A stretch of DNA of 64,000 bases from Lineus longissimus (GCF_910592395.1 NC_088322.1:15805431-15869430), one strand, 5' to 3'. Positions 32,997 through 47,900 are shown, numbered from the stretch's first letter. Notes: generated by a model not told the origin, from the sequence alone. Made by a program: numbers and translations.

Positions 32997-35900
32997 CTGA
33001 AACGATATTATGAAACGAAAAATGAATATTTATAAAGATAGGCAGGTTTTAATGGGAAGGTATGTTAATATTACGAAACCTGTTGATTACAGGATGATTT
33101 CTAGTGTTAAGTAAACAATAAAATCTAATGAGTATTGTATGCAAACTTCTAACTACAGTCTAGACCAAATGTAAATACAGTTATGGTCAAATTTAACATT
33201 ACTTTTTTCAAGAGGAGATCATTGAAACTAAATGAACATGTGGTGCAGCTCTCTAAACACAAACTCCTTGGCCACTTCCAGGTAGGCTGTCCTCCTTGGG
33301 ATCACAACATTTTAGAAATACCACAGAAGAAAATAGACACCGTCACCTCAAAGATCAAAACTTTATAAATCAAGAAGAAAATTTAATTCAAATTGTACAA
33401 AATGGAAATGCCATGGAAATATGAAAATCTGTGGAACAGTAAAGGAGAAGTGTCATGAGAGGGGCCGGCACTTATAAAGTTACACAGTTCCCCTGCAGAT
33501 CGCATTCAAAGCAAGTGCTCAAACACTTTCTACAACATTTGTACATATTTTCTGATACATCACAGAACTGCCCTCTGTCCAGGAACTGTGCACACCGCAT
33601 TAGTGCCGGCCTGGTGTGACCTGAGATACTCGGCCTTTAAGCAGATGATGATAAGCCAAAGCTTGAACCAGAACCCCAAACTCTAAAAGACCAGAAACAA
33701 TCCAAACTTACGGTTCCAATCTCTTCATCGGAAAGTATCTGCACATGGAACAAATGACAGGAATAAGAAAAATATCCAAGTAACATGGGACAAGTGTGAA
33801 TAGGCCTACAGGCTTACATGACTACCTAATCTCCATTATTTCATATAATGTCAACTGAATACAAGCACTAGCTTGTTGCCATGGATATCCACTAATACTC
33901 AAATTGTTTGATTTTGACACCTAAATGATTGTACTTATTTCATGTTCAGATCAGTTTATGTGTCAAGCGAGTCAAAGGATTGCTTATCAATACATAACAA
34001 TACAAAGAAGAGAAATCTAGTGCACCAAGTTTACCAAAACATTAGGTTTCCTTCACCATAAGCAAACTATTTAGTACCAATAACTACACATGAATGTTGA
34101 TCCAGGCAAACTGTCATGACACAGCCATGTCAAATTGATCATGGAGGTATATATCTCCATGAATAGATTCACCAGTCAACAGAATAAAAGTGGTTCAAAT
34201 GAATACAGAATCAGTAGAGATACCGGAAGTCTCTTTTGGACCCTCCCACAGAGGGTTAATTTCACAATTTGGTCAAAAACACCCAATTGCAGAACTGAAT
34301 TTGAAAAGTGCCTCACTGAAATTTGATCAAGTTGAAAATTCACAACATAAAAAGGATGAAAATATAAAATTTAAAAATCCAAATAAAATTAGGCGAATAT
34401 TAAACTCTTACTTCTCATATTTTTTTTGGTCAACAGGGAAACCTCCCTGAGCCCATCTGCGACTTGGAGTCTTGCTGAAAAATGGCGCAAGAAAGTTAGA
34501 TGAATGTTGTTTTTGGTTGTTGATCTTTTCGAGTTTTTGTCAAGACCTTGCGTCGGGTAAATGGTTTTCCTACAGTTTTGAAACGATGCAAAGAAAGCAT
34601 TGAAGATCAAAGTAAAAAACAAAACAAAAAAGACAATAACGCGATGTTGAATCCATCTGTTAACCCTATCAGACATGTACAAACCAAGAAGAAGACCACA
34701 GCCATTAAACTTGACAAGAAACCTGGATGATGGAGGACAGGAGGTATCAGCCATCCACGAATATTCTTAGAAATTGACCATAAATTTGGGAAATTTTGTC
34801 AAAAATCACATGGTGACGTCCTCTTTCTCAGAAGCCTGGATCTCGAACCAAGACATAAAACCCACATGTCATACAAGTCATGCAACTGATAGAAGACCAA
34901 CAAGGCTCAGAGAAACACATTCTGAAGAAACTTCCAAGACAGATGACTGTGTATTACAAATAAAGTAAACAAGACACATCAAAAGTTCCCCGTAAACCTG
35001 AATACCTTCAAGCTGTTTTCACCTTTTGATTTTGGCAGCACACAACACCACATCTGTTCATATTGCAAATTGGCAAACTCAGTGTCAAACTCAGTAGATT
35101 GTTGGTGAAAATATGCAGGTTTACAGAAGCCATAGAGTGTAAAATGTCTGACATTGCTAGGGCATTTTCATGAAAAATGTCCAAGAAATGTATCTATTGC
35201 CATGGGCAACAATACGGTCACCATGGTAATGACATTATGTTACCATAGTAACAGGTGAAGGATGAAACATGCAGCAGTTTCCAAAGCTCAATGCAAATAT
35301 TGGCAGAGTGCAGTGCAGTTAGGGTCAATGAGGTCATCAAGTGCAGCAAAGGTTAAAGAGTGCATCAGGAGGTCAAACTGTGCAAGAGGAAGGTCAGGGG
35401 TGCACTTAAGTTTTATATTAGGCACAAGTGACAGAATAGCATCAGAAGCCTTGAGAACAGGCTGCAAGAAAGGTGATAGGTCTAACTGACCTTCGGAGGT
35501 CAAACCGATCTTCAGAGGTCTAACTGACCTTCGGAGGTCAAACCGATCTTCAGCGGTCCAACTGACCTTCAGAGGTCAAGTGTAAGTGAAGTGAATACAC
35601 AAACTACGAGACACATGAGGTCACGAGTTATGCCAGACACGTCACGGTGTGACATATCTGATGTCACTCGTGGTACTGTCATGATTCAACTGAACACTGA
35701 CTGGGGCCATGAGTGTCAGGCCAAGATGAGGCTCTAGGAGGGTCAGGAGGGATATTATCTGTTCAAATGATGCCATGATATTCTTGAGGGATACGCTATG
35801 ATGTCACTTGGCCTGAGACTATGAATGCAAACAGTTAATACGATAATCTACCTGTTTTTGCTAGGAAGACGTGAACTACCTTTGAGCGGTGAATACTGAT

Positions 35901-38900
35901 TGCTGAACAGAAAAAATATGAGGTTCTTGGTTACAAACGACACAGCGAGGGTCAACGAGACATTGGTTATAGGTGTCGCTACGGGAGGCTTGCCTAATTG
36001 CCTAATTGCAGATGGCTGACTGAGCAAAATTAACCCTTTCACTGCTGAGCACTGTAGTACCGTGTATGAACAAATGCCGCCATTTTGCCTGCACCTGGTT
36101 TCACGTGACATTATCATCTGTCATGGTGGAGGGACAGACGGTACTGGTGGTGCTATCATCACTGTTTTTTTCTCTCAAAAGTTGCTTTCTTTATCTGTGG
36201 CACAGCGGGCCACCATTACTCTCAGCAATGAAAGGGTTAAAACAACAAGTCTACATTGTCTATCTAACATGTCTAAGACAGCAACTACATTCAAAACAAT
36301 CTTTAGTGAAGAATCAGCCAGTCTTAACTAAAACAACTTCTTTACTCTCTTGCTCAGAAGAAAAACTTATAAACTGAGTCATCATTTTTAAACAGTGAGA
36401 GAAGCATTTCAAAGTATTCTGATTGAGAAGGAAATGCCGTAATTGCATGAATACATTCTCATCTGCTGTTGTGTACAGTGCAAGGAAATCAACATAACTC
36501 CTGCACAAATCTTGTATATTTCCAATCAGAATAATTTGGGTCAACTCTACTTTCACACTAACAATAGAATAAAAAGACCATCTGAGAAAAAACAAAACTA
36601 TTCACGACTGAAACACTTTGTTAGAAATGAAGATCTACCTTGGGCCTCTGTTGCGATGAGAGATTTCATGAGTGAAATGAGTAGTTTTCACATGACGGCA
36701 TAAATTTGAAATATCTTAATTCAAAAACTGAAATAAACTGTTAGTTTTTACAAGAGTACTGCATGAGCGAGGTGTTCCCTATAAGTACAACACGTACCCC
36801 TCAATGAGGTACTATTATACATGCATGACCTTCATGGCACAGCCTGATAGGATGAAAGCCGTAACTTTAGCATACCGGACTTGGCTGAGACTCTGATGAG
36901 CATGATATGCATCATTGGAGACAACCATAGGTAAACTTTGATTCTCCAGTTTGGGCAGACGACTTGGATACTTGACACTGCCAGGGCCTACCCCGGTAAT
37001 CTCTCCTAATCAGGCTTTGCCAGTGAAGTTCAGAGTTAATATGTCAGGGTGGGACAACAATGTTATAGGTTATTTACAGACATCTGTGAGTTCTAGAATC
37101 GTCCAATTAAAATGGTGAGTTTAACCTCAAAACAGTGCAGTTTCACAACAACTCTTTGACACAAACTCTCTATCTCGTAACATGGACGATTCTAAACCTC
37201 GTTACCATGCCCATATAACACAGAGGCAACAGCCATGCGTGTGCATCTCGATCCTGTGTTATTCTCAGCGTGGAAGCTTGGGTGTGCATTGTACGTGAAC
37301 CCAGGGGAGGCCTCTGTGATGTTCTACTTCCCATGCCAGCCAATCCCGTCCCAATACTGGTTACAGCAGCAGTCTCAGAGACTGGTTTTAAATTATGTCT
37401 TTGGGACGAGACTGGTGACATAATATATGTGTATTAAGCGTGCTTTAAATCAAAATCTTGCCACTAGGTGGCAGCATAACTTACCGGGAAGGAAACTCAG
37501 GTTTGAGAGGGTTAATGGTGGCGTCCATTTTAGATTTATCCAAAAATGACCGAGCAGTTGACACATTTTCTGTATTTACATTTGTGGTGGTGGTGTTTTT
37601 ATTGATATCGGGCGACGCCAGCGGAGACGTCTCACCGTCTTCGTCACTTTCGTCTTCTTCCTCGTCGTCTTCTGATATCGATGGTAACGTGATTGCAGGA
37701 TGGATTTCCATTTGCTCCTCCTAAAACAGAGAACAATGAAAAGTTACAAGAATGGAAAGGGTGCTGAGGTTAAGGGAGCAATATCACTTCATTCTGCTTG
37801 TGACTTTGGCTTCATACTTTGGTCAATCTGGGATGAATCGAATTCATAACAATGTTAAGGATTTGATGTCTTTCCATCACAGCGGGATACAGTTGGTCCC
37901 ATGTTAGCCTATTACTGAAGGAACATGATGCGACCACTACATTTTCACACCCCACTTAAACATACTTAGGACGAATATTCTCATGACAGGATAAGGATCC
38001 TTAAGATGTCAAACTCATGATCTGACTCATCATTGATTTGATACTCATCCTGGGCAGGCCACTTCACTCCAAATGCCTTATCGCGATGCTTCGAACCTGG
38101 TACCTTTGCCATGCAAGGCAAGCAAACAACCCCATTCAAGAGAGAGACCTGGGTAGGCGATTGATCCCCCGACGCTGAAGACCGGGTCACCTGACCGATT
38201 ACCCAAAATGCCGTAGCATGCAACAAGCAATCAAAACAATGTTTGTGATTCAAATGAAATGTGTCCAATATGGAAGTGTGTATGCTCAATCTTACTTCGT
38301 GCATGAAATGATGAAAATCTTTATAGTCTGCATGTGGCACACCCGAAATGTTACACTTGTGCTTCAAATTGCTTACCATACGTTTCTGGTGAAATATAAG
38401 CTGCTGAATTCAAAATATATATAATGTGTTTAACCCTTGCATTTATCATGGTTACCCTTGGTTCAGGATGATGCAAAACTTGGACAATTTCTCTTTTTAT
38501 CTTACACTTGACATTAGTAATCTATCTGCTTCTAAATGTTTCAAATAAATGGCCTTTCTTGTAATTTTCTTAACAAACCCAAAAACAATTTAGCATGGCG
38601 AGGGTTCACATTTGGCTCAAAGACCTGGACCAAAAGCAGGATTCATAACATAACGGGTCAGAACTCCACTAATACACCTACCTCCTCCTCCTCAAAACCT
38701 TCTCTCATATTATACGTCAGATCGTGCTGAATATCCTCACAGAACTTTTCTCCAAATTCCGGATATAAATCGAGCACAGGAATGAGTCCTTTCAGGAAGA
38801 TGCATTGTAGATCACAGTAGGTTAGCGACTTCACATCACAGCTCGATCGCAAGTTAAAATGTTCTTTTAACATATTCGTGTTGATATCCGTCCCAAAGAG

Positions 38901-41900
38901 GTCACCTTTTCCTGAAAGTCAAATTGTGAGAAGAGTTGAAATCAATCAATCAATCAATGAAGCCAAAAGAAAGAGCTCATCGAGACCTTTCCAATGAATG
39001 GTCATGTCAATAGGTTTTGTTGATTCTTCACTGTTAAGCTGATATCTGTCTCGGTGGCAAAAGACAACACCATTAGATACCACCGTGACTACACCAGGCC
39101 TACATCAACTGATGTACAAACTGACTGGCACCAAGTGAGACAAACTGTTTACATTAGGGATGTGAAGCTGGCTCAACTTATTCACGACACTCACCAAGAA
39201 TAGCTACCACAGTATCGTCCTTCCAAATCTCCATGGACCCACTACAAACAAAGTATATATACTGTAGTACGTCGCCCTTGTGGACGAGGTACTCTCCCGG
39301 CGCACAGAATGTTGTTTTGATCTCCTGTGCGAGTAGCTTCAAACATCCCTGACTGCACGCTTCAAACAATTGTAAGGCGAGGATTTCCCGGTTGAGGTGG
39401 ATTGCGATGTCGCCCTTCAGCTCTTCTGGAAAGTCACGAAGGATCTGAAAGAGTTGAGAGTGGAGTGAATCGACAAAATATATCGATACTGTCTGCAGGT
39501 GTCCTTGGGCAAGACGCCTTACTCTACTAGCTTCTCTTCGGCTTGGCGTTGAACTGGATTCCCTTCTGTGAGAGTACAGATTCTGTCATTAGCTTGTTCC
39601 AATGGTAATGGATATAGGCTTGAGTCTGTTCAGCTATTCTTCAACTTGAACACTAATCAACAATCAGTACATACACCAAATAGGCCTACTGATGACCAAA
39701 CCAGCTTATGCAAGTACGAAATTCACAAAGCCTTTACAAGGGCAACATCAATAGCCAACGTCACGCGAAGGCAAAGTGGGACGCCACCTATCTTACCTCT
39801 GAGGTATCAATACCATGGTTTATCGACCACATCGTCTGGAAAAACTCCTGCATCCTCTGTTTCAGTGGTTTAGGAATGTGATGAACACGTGTGAAGTCTT
39901 TGAGATCACGTGTCTTAGACTGATACGATGCCCGTCGTGCGTACATTCTCTGAATGATGGCCGTTACGTTTCCAAATACTACAGCATGCATGAGGGCTGG
40001 AATAAAGTCATGAAGATTGAGCACAAATAGTTTTTTCAATGGTTTTTTTCTGCTCAAAGTGAACCAACATCACCAGACCCAAACATGTTGAGTCAACAAC
40101 AACAAGATGGTTGCATGAGGAAGTCGTGCAGATAGTCTTGCAGGGACGGGTGCCATATTGTGAGATCCTCGTCACCTTTTCCACTGAGTCTATAAAGACG
40201 TCTGGATTAGTTCAATCGGCTCTCATTACTCACCTCCTACTAACATTGCACAGATGGAGAAGATTTTTTCCACGTTCGTATTCGCTGAGACATTACCGAA
40301 TCCGACACTGGTTAAACTACTACATGTAAAATAGAGGGCGGTTAAGTAACAACTCTCTATCGGAGGAAAGTTCGTCACATTGTCAAAGTCTGACTGTAAA
40401 TTTAATTTTTCTGCCAGATCGTTAATCCATCCTGAAAAAGAAGGTAAAAAGTTATTAATTATTATTTGGTAGTTTTTATTGCTCAATTTGACATGATAAG
40501 AATTTATGTTGTTCTTTTTATCTTGAGGACATAATAAGTCATAGGCCTGTCCTTTGGTATTTGTCACTGAACACACAGCCAGGGTGGATACTCAGCACAA
40601 CCCAGCCTGGTAATCCCTGTGGGATACTGATCGGACAATAGAACATTAGGTTTCTATCTGATACTGCTTAAAGGGTCCAGTGTACCAGTGCAAGTAAGAG
40701 ATTTCATTAAGGGACAAACACCTTCACCCATGAACTTCAAAATACTTGGTTTTCCTTTTAACGAAACATCAGACGTCAAGCGACTGATGACAACTCACCT
40801 ATTTTCCAAGATGGCGGGTTCTGGCCGATCTCCTCGATTCCTATCACATACCATATGCAGGCCAACCAATGAGCAATAAGGCCAAATGTAGACATGAGCA
40901 GTGCGAGAACCACCGCACTATATTGGGAATAACGGTCGATTTTTTGCAGTAACCGAGCAAGTCGTAACATCCTCGCTAACTTTAGGAGATGGATTTTTTT
41001 CTCGGGTCCCTGCATTAACTGTAATGAAGATCAAAACCATAAGATAGCATACAATGTTTAGAGGAAGTCTTTGTCAATTGTGAGTCTATAATGGGTTCTA
41101 CCAGTCTATAGGCAGGAGCTAGGGGTTGGATTGGTGGTCTGTCAGGAGATCATATGCACATTAAGGAACTTCATCAGGTTTGACTTGGTGAGTCCTAACA
41201 CAGTCTGTACTGAAAGGTAGTGGAGACACCTTGGTTACTTTACCACGATAGCCACATAGCCACGATGCGACCCACACTGTGAAGAGCCACCTAAAGGGAA
41301 TCTCCTACTTACAGCATCTCCCACTTGGAATGCATAGAAAAGATCGAAGGGTATTGCTGCCAGCAGATCCAATAGGAACCAGCCTTTTATATAGTTTAGG
41401 GCTATAAGCTTTGGGTCGTACACCACCTGACCACCCCGACTTACGTACGTCGTCCGAAAGTTGAATATAATGTCTGAAATGAGGAAAAGTAAAGGTAAAT
41501 CAACTTGTTGGTGAAATAACAAGAGGCCCAAGGGCCTGGCGCTCAACTGAAATACATGACTAGCCATGGGCTCACCTTACCTTTAGGTGTGTACACCTGA
41601 AAATGAGTGTTCTAAGGCCCAGTTCAACATGCTGATTCTGCCAGGTGACCATCTTTGTGTTCTAAGGCCCAGTTCAACATGCTGATTCTGCCAGGTGACC
41701 ATCTTTGTGTTCTAAGGCCCAGTTCAGCATGCTGATTCTGCCAGGTGACCATCTTTGTGTTCTAAGACCCAGTTCAACATGCTGATTCTGCCAGGTGACC
41801 ATCTTTGTGTTCTAAGGCCCAGTTCAGCATGCTGATTCTGCCAGGTGACCATCTTTGTGTTCTAAGGCCCAGTTCAACATGCTGATTCTGCCAGGTGACC

Positions 41901-44900
41901 ATCTTTGTGTTCTAAGGCCCAGTTCAGCATGCTGATTCTGCCAGGTGACCATCTTTGTGTTCTAAGGCCCAGTCCAACATGCTGATTCTGCCAGGTGACC
42001 ATCTTTGTGTTCTAAGGCCCAGTCCAACATGCTGATTATGCCAGGTGACCATCTCTGTGTTCTAAGGCCCAGTTCAACATGCTGATTCTGCCAGGTGACC
42101 ATCTCTGTGTTCTAAGGCCCAGTTCAACATGCTGATTATGCCAGGTGACCATCTCTGTGTTCTAAGGCCCAGTTCAACATGCTGATTCTGCCAGGTGACC
42201 ATCTTTGTGTTCTAAGGCCCAGTTCAACATGCTGATTCGGCCAGGTGACCATCTTTGTGTTCTAAGGCCCAGTTCAACATGCTGATTATGCCAGGTGACC
42301 ATCTTTGTGTTCTAAGGCCCAGTTCAACATGCTGATTCGGCCAGGTGACCATCTTTGTGTTCTAAGGCCCAGTTCAACATGCTGATTCTGCCAGGTGTAG
42401 TTAGAAAATCAACTGCAGAGGTTGATTCGTTAAAAATGATACAATAAAAAAGTACCTTCTCTTAAAAATCGCCAATCTCAAAAGAAGGTAATGGTGTTTT
42501 ACTTGCTGCAAGATAAAACCCAGATAAAAGAACATTTTGAATTTCACCTTCACCACCACACTCTAAAAGGTTGAGCCAGGATACTATGACCTGAGGATTC
42601 CTTTGAGGTTTGGAATCAGCTGAATTTGGCAGAATTTAGAACAAAATGTCCAGATCTAACATCTTTTTCAAAGTTCAAAATTCTGAAAAATTTTCGAAGT
42701 CAAAACTTTTTTTGGGCTGATCTATGTCATCAAAGGAATATACTACATCCCGAAGTTGATATCTGATGGATCCCACTAACTACATGGATGACCCTCAGTA
42801 ATCTCGTATGAAGAAACTAAGTCATAGTAGTCCAGGGCACCTTTTATGCCTTGAAAAATTATCTAAGATAACAAAAAACTTCTGATTCTCAACGGTATCT
42901 TAAGATTCTTATAACGCTCTGAAAATTATGTTCCAGGCTGTTGACAAAGTGGCCTTCTGGCCCCGGCCTATTGCCACCTCCACAGGAGGTGCCATTTATG
43001 GAGAAGCACTTACACTTCCTAGTGAGCCAGTATGTAAACAAGTTCAATGGATTTTTGATAATAAAACCCGTGGTATTACCATTGAGAATCATTTGTTTCC
43101 TAGGGATGAGGTTGGAGTATCACCACAAAATAAAGCAGAGTGGAGGTTCAACTACACTCAGGTATATCTGAACCCCTCTAAAGTGAACCCTTTGCCTCCA
43201 TCAAGAATTTAACTTACCAAAGATAAAGGCAAATTCTATAATTGCATCTACATGGAAATACAAGAAATAATGACCACAAGGGAGGATTGATGTTAATGAA
43301 GCAAGAACGTAAGTTTAGAGGAGATGAGCTGTTCCAATGTCCAGCATGTGCCAGCGTGTAACCCTCAGTGTCTAGAGTGTAGCTTCGGGTGAATGGGAGT
43401 TCCCACAACAAGGGGATATAGTTCCTAGGATTCCCAAAGCACCCATGCAAACCAACCCACAATGACAAGGGTAGGCCTAATTCACCAGCTAGACTACCAG
43501 GGGAATACAACATCAACATCGAGTCCAAGTTTACAACATTAAGAAACCAACTATTGAACACCCCTGTGCAGATAAGTTTTTGCCGAGTAGCCTATCCATG
43601 ATCAGAGTAGTGGGGTACAGCTGTGCCCATACCATGGCACTGACACTCAACTCTGTTCTGGCCTATAGATGGCGTGATACTGAATTGTGCATTTCAATCA
43701 ACAAGGTGTCAATGCATGCTGTCACTGATGTAACCATCGCTGCAGCTGTGCCGTGCATCTTTAACTGAGTTGATAATCAGCGCCACCTTTAGACTCAAAC
43801 TTGCCACTTACCAATGATAAAAAGCACCTCTACAGTCACATCGGGAACAAGTAACTCTTTCTTGTCGTTCTGAAGGAACGCAGCGTTATATGGCACGACG
43901 ACAGCAATATAGAATGTACACAGAAGAATCAACCAATCCCAGCCGATCTTGAATATCCCATAATGCAAGAGGATGAAGTGTGATTTTTGATTGCGAGCAT
44001 CTTGTACTTTGTATTCTGGAAGTGTGTTCTTGCCCGACAGGTTCTGGATCTGAAAAAGGCGTAAATATTAGGAAAGGTTTACGCAGATCCCAGAATCCCA
44101 AAGACAGAAGTCAGGAGACAGTTGTCCTGTTATCCTATCCAATAAACAAAACAAAGCTGTCCTATCAGGAAGGACTTGTTCTGACATTACGCAACACGTT
44201 CAAATGATAAAGTGGTCAAAAAGTCCTCAAACTTGAGCCCTCAGAAGGTAGGCATGAGGTTACCATTCAAGGCAGCTCCTGGTAGTGTTGACAGGCAAGC
44301 CTCCATCTGTGAGTGACTCAAAACCTTGCAGGTCAAGATGGCCAGCCTCCTATTCATTACTGTTATACCATATCTCCCTGAGGGAAGTTTCATCTGACAA
44401 TGACTGTAATTAGCTTGCTCTGTGACTGGGGTTATGTTCTTCAGACCAACACTGTACTTACTTTATTCAACTGTAGCTTACTCTTGCTCTGTTTATCAAA
44501 CTGCCCTGAGAGATGATACAACACGGCGCGACTCCGTCGTCGGTGGTACTTGAAGTCACCATTAGGGGTCATTCCTTCTCCTTTCAGCTCATCCGGTAGG
44601 TCAAAGTGCAGATCTGTAACGATGCCTACTAGAAATATAACATCTGAAGCAGCTACACTGCATGGGGGGGGGGGGGGGTAGTCCAATATACTGTGATCTT
44701 GTGGCAAATTTGACATGGCTAATCAGGAAGAGTTTTTCAGCTTTGAACCGGCCAACCAGCTGGCAAGAAAGCTCTGACCAGCTCTACAAATGGTGTCCCA
44801 ATGATCCATGGTACCCTTATAGTTAAACACTGAGTTTGATTATGGCACATCAAAACTTCATCCTGCAATAAGGTGCATATCTTTAACAGCCAATTATCAA

Positions 44901-47900
44901 GTGTGAGACAGCACGGGTGATCTCCAAACTTCTGAAAATCAACTCAAAACAATAAAACAGGCACTTTAACAAAATACGAGAATACATGAATGCACAACAG
45001 AATACAGGAGAACTTCACATCATCACTGCTTTGGGAAAGAAAGATTAGAAGACCAATATCTCATCTCAACATAGGAACTGACAATATAATGGAAGGATAT
45101 GGTAGACAGGAACCTGGAGCTGAAGTAGCTTGATCTCCACGACAGCAGCCAAAATGGCAATCCGCGTGGCTTTCACAGGCATCATCAACATTCACAACAT
45201 TTTACACTTTAAAACATTTCAAGGACATGAAGAAGAAGAAGAGAAGAGGACACAAGTGGAAGAAGTAAGAATCCATGGTGCAATGAACACAGCCTTTTCA
45301 ACATTTGTCACTGGCCAAATATACTGTTGTTAAGAGTTAACATTAGCAGGGGTCAACCCACACTCTCACAGATTTATGCGCCCCTTAACAGCAGATGTTC
45401 AACAAGGTTGATGACACCAACAACAGGATCCCGTGTCTGCGTAGGTTTCCTCCTACAGTACAACAAAACTCATCCCATATTCTCATCTCCCAACTTTTTC
45501 AAAGTTTAAACTGACCCCAAAATCTCGAGGAAGTTTGATACCGGTACCAAAGATGAGTGGCCCTCCCTTTCAATAAGTAAGCACCATGGATGTGAGGAAT
45601 AAGGTACATGCAAAGAGGGTAGGATCTCACAGGATACCAGGTAAAAGTTTAAAATGTCAAACCTGGTATGTTTGATTCTCCGTAGGGATATGTAAGCACA
45701 AAATCACATTTTATACGCCTTTTGCTCATCACAATAAGTCTTTCAATGCTGGGCCTACCACATCTGTCCAAGACCCGGCGACACTCTTTGCAACCAAGAA
45801 AGAAATCATGTGTTTGGAACAAATCAAGGGTTGTGTGATGTCATTGGTGATGTCACATACGTCACTAACATGTTTGACACCACCCATGACATCAAGTAAC
45901 ATTCAATTTGTTATGTACCATAAATTCATTGGTCCCAAAACATGATTTTTGGCAGGCAAATGCTGTTACAGACCTTGAATGAAGTGGCACATCCATCTTT
46001 CTTACATGACATGGGCATGCTTGTCTCATTGCACTCATGATGACCTCAGTTGCAAAATTGTGGAAAATTAGTACTTTAGTTAGAGTAGAGATGCAAGTCT
46101 AAGATACTGCCTACTGACAATGGCCTTATTTGGCCACGTTGTTCAAATACCTGTCACCATCTTGGCAATATCTCCATCAGACTCATAGCCAAGTTGGTAA
46201 GTAGCTAGTTTTGAACAACCTGACCAAGGTCTTTACAAGATGCTTCAACGTGTATCAAACTGACTGCAACTATCAATCAATCAAAGACAGAGATCTAAAA
46301 ACAGAAGGGGCAGACATTCTTTAAAGGCTGCTATGAACAAGCATCCATGCCCAGCTACAATGGCAATCATAATGTCAAGCACTACTTTCATCAAAGAAGT
46401 TCAATGCAATCAAGAAGCTGTAAGGCCTAGGAGATCGATGTATGATCTACTATCGTTACTGGAAGATATCCGCAATGACCACAGCAAAGCGCTACTTTGA
46501 TACCAAAACCTACCAACACATTCTTCCTAAGGAGTATACACTTATTCCTTTGTCAGTCAATGTAGTGTCAGAAAGAAAAACAGGTTTGTTGTTTTGGCAT
46601 CAAAGCAAATTGAGATGGTGCTTATAGAACACAGTGCACATGAGCAACTTAAGAGACTGCCCATCAGAGTAACACAAAGTTTCATTTAAACAAATTTTAT
46701 CATCTGTTGTTTCTCAGCATTTGCAGGGTAGTAATTGGGTGACTGATGTAGCTCACTTCACAGGGAGAATTCCACCACAAGCTACCCATGTTTCTCACTG
46801 GATGGCTCTTCCTCTGTCACCAGGCATGAGGAATCTAGTTTCACTTCTCAATCAAAACACCAAACAAGTACATACAGTAGTAGTTTACAAATGACTCAAC
46901 CCTGAACCTAGCTTAAGGTTCATGCGGGGGTTCAAGAGAGGATTTTCCTTGTGAGCTTTTGGTGGATATGTCAACTAGCATATACTCTGTTTTGCTCAAT
47001 GTTTGCTCAAGACTTTGGTGGATATGTCAACTAGCATATACTCTGTTTTGCTCAATGTTTGCTCAAGACTTTGGTGGATATGTCAACTAGCATATACTCT
47101 GTTTTGCTCAATGTTTGCTCAAGACTTAGTCACCTATGTGCGCTGTATCATGAAGCTGTTAGAAGGGTTTGGGCAAATCACTCATCCACAACATGTATAT
47201 CTAACACTTACCAGGTGGCCCCGGTGATACTGGTGTGGGCGTTTCTGAAGCTGTAAGGTCAAACCAACCAAGTCATAAACGCAAAATAAGAGGAAATACA
47301 TACTGCCTCAAAACACTTGACCCAAGTTTAAAAATCTAAAAATACTGTGATGATGATTATGGTTTCTAAGTTTGCTCCATTCAATAAAGAAGCAGATTTG
47401 AATAAAGAGAAGTTCCTGCCAAATCTTTCCCATGACGCACCTGTCGGACTGTCTCCACTGAAATCGCCCACTTTGTCTCGTGTGATGTCTTTATGGGAAG
47501 CGAGGAATAAGACAACTTGTCCTTTCTCATTCTTGATGGGCACAATGTCAAGGAGACACCAGAACGGACTACCTGCAAATAGACGGAGGGCAAAGTTAGA
47601 GTTTTTCATACAACTCTAACTTCATGAACATGTAATCGTTAGAAGCAATTTTTATCAAAAGGCTAGCACTCAAGATGAATAGGGAAAATGGACAAGAACT
47701 CAGCCATCCTTAGAGGTTATTATGTCCAACCACTGGCCTGTTACAAACAGAAGACATTCTTCAACATGCTAAAGCAAAATGTGGATCAGAAGGGTGTGAA
47801 CCGACAACTTCTCGGTTAGCATTCAAACCACTACACCAGCACTCTCCCAACCTTTTAGAATGGTCAAAATGAGGAAGCAAGCTATAGATGGCACAGATAG

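Larger units (their letters stand above)
33739..37484 (-). other. ELK C-terminal introns
   Basis: Apart from the 51-nt exon and an AGGTCA-rich repeat cluster, no further exon is supported. The minus-strand frame at 37170-37421 was considered and rejected. Some other small exon may have escaped notice. Confidence 0.6.

Noticed and set aside
37170-37421. Minus-strand frame as another ELK tail exon
   Set aside because: No good acceptor-donor pair in the required phase; the flanking exons already join through other short exons.
38075-38165. tRNA-like sequence on the minus strand (GGTTCGAAGC)
   Set aside because: A B-box-like word is present but no convincing A box or stems at the right spacing.
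41607-42399. CRISPR-like regular array
   Set aside because: Units are contiguous 50-bp repeats without unique spacers, in an intron of an animal gene.
42928-43212. 94-codon plus-strand frame inside an ELK intron
   Set aside because: Antisense to ELK, no family resemblance and no splice or promoter support.
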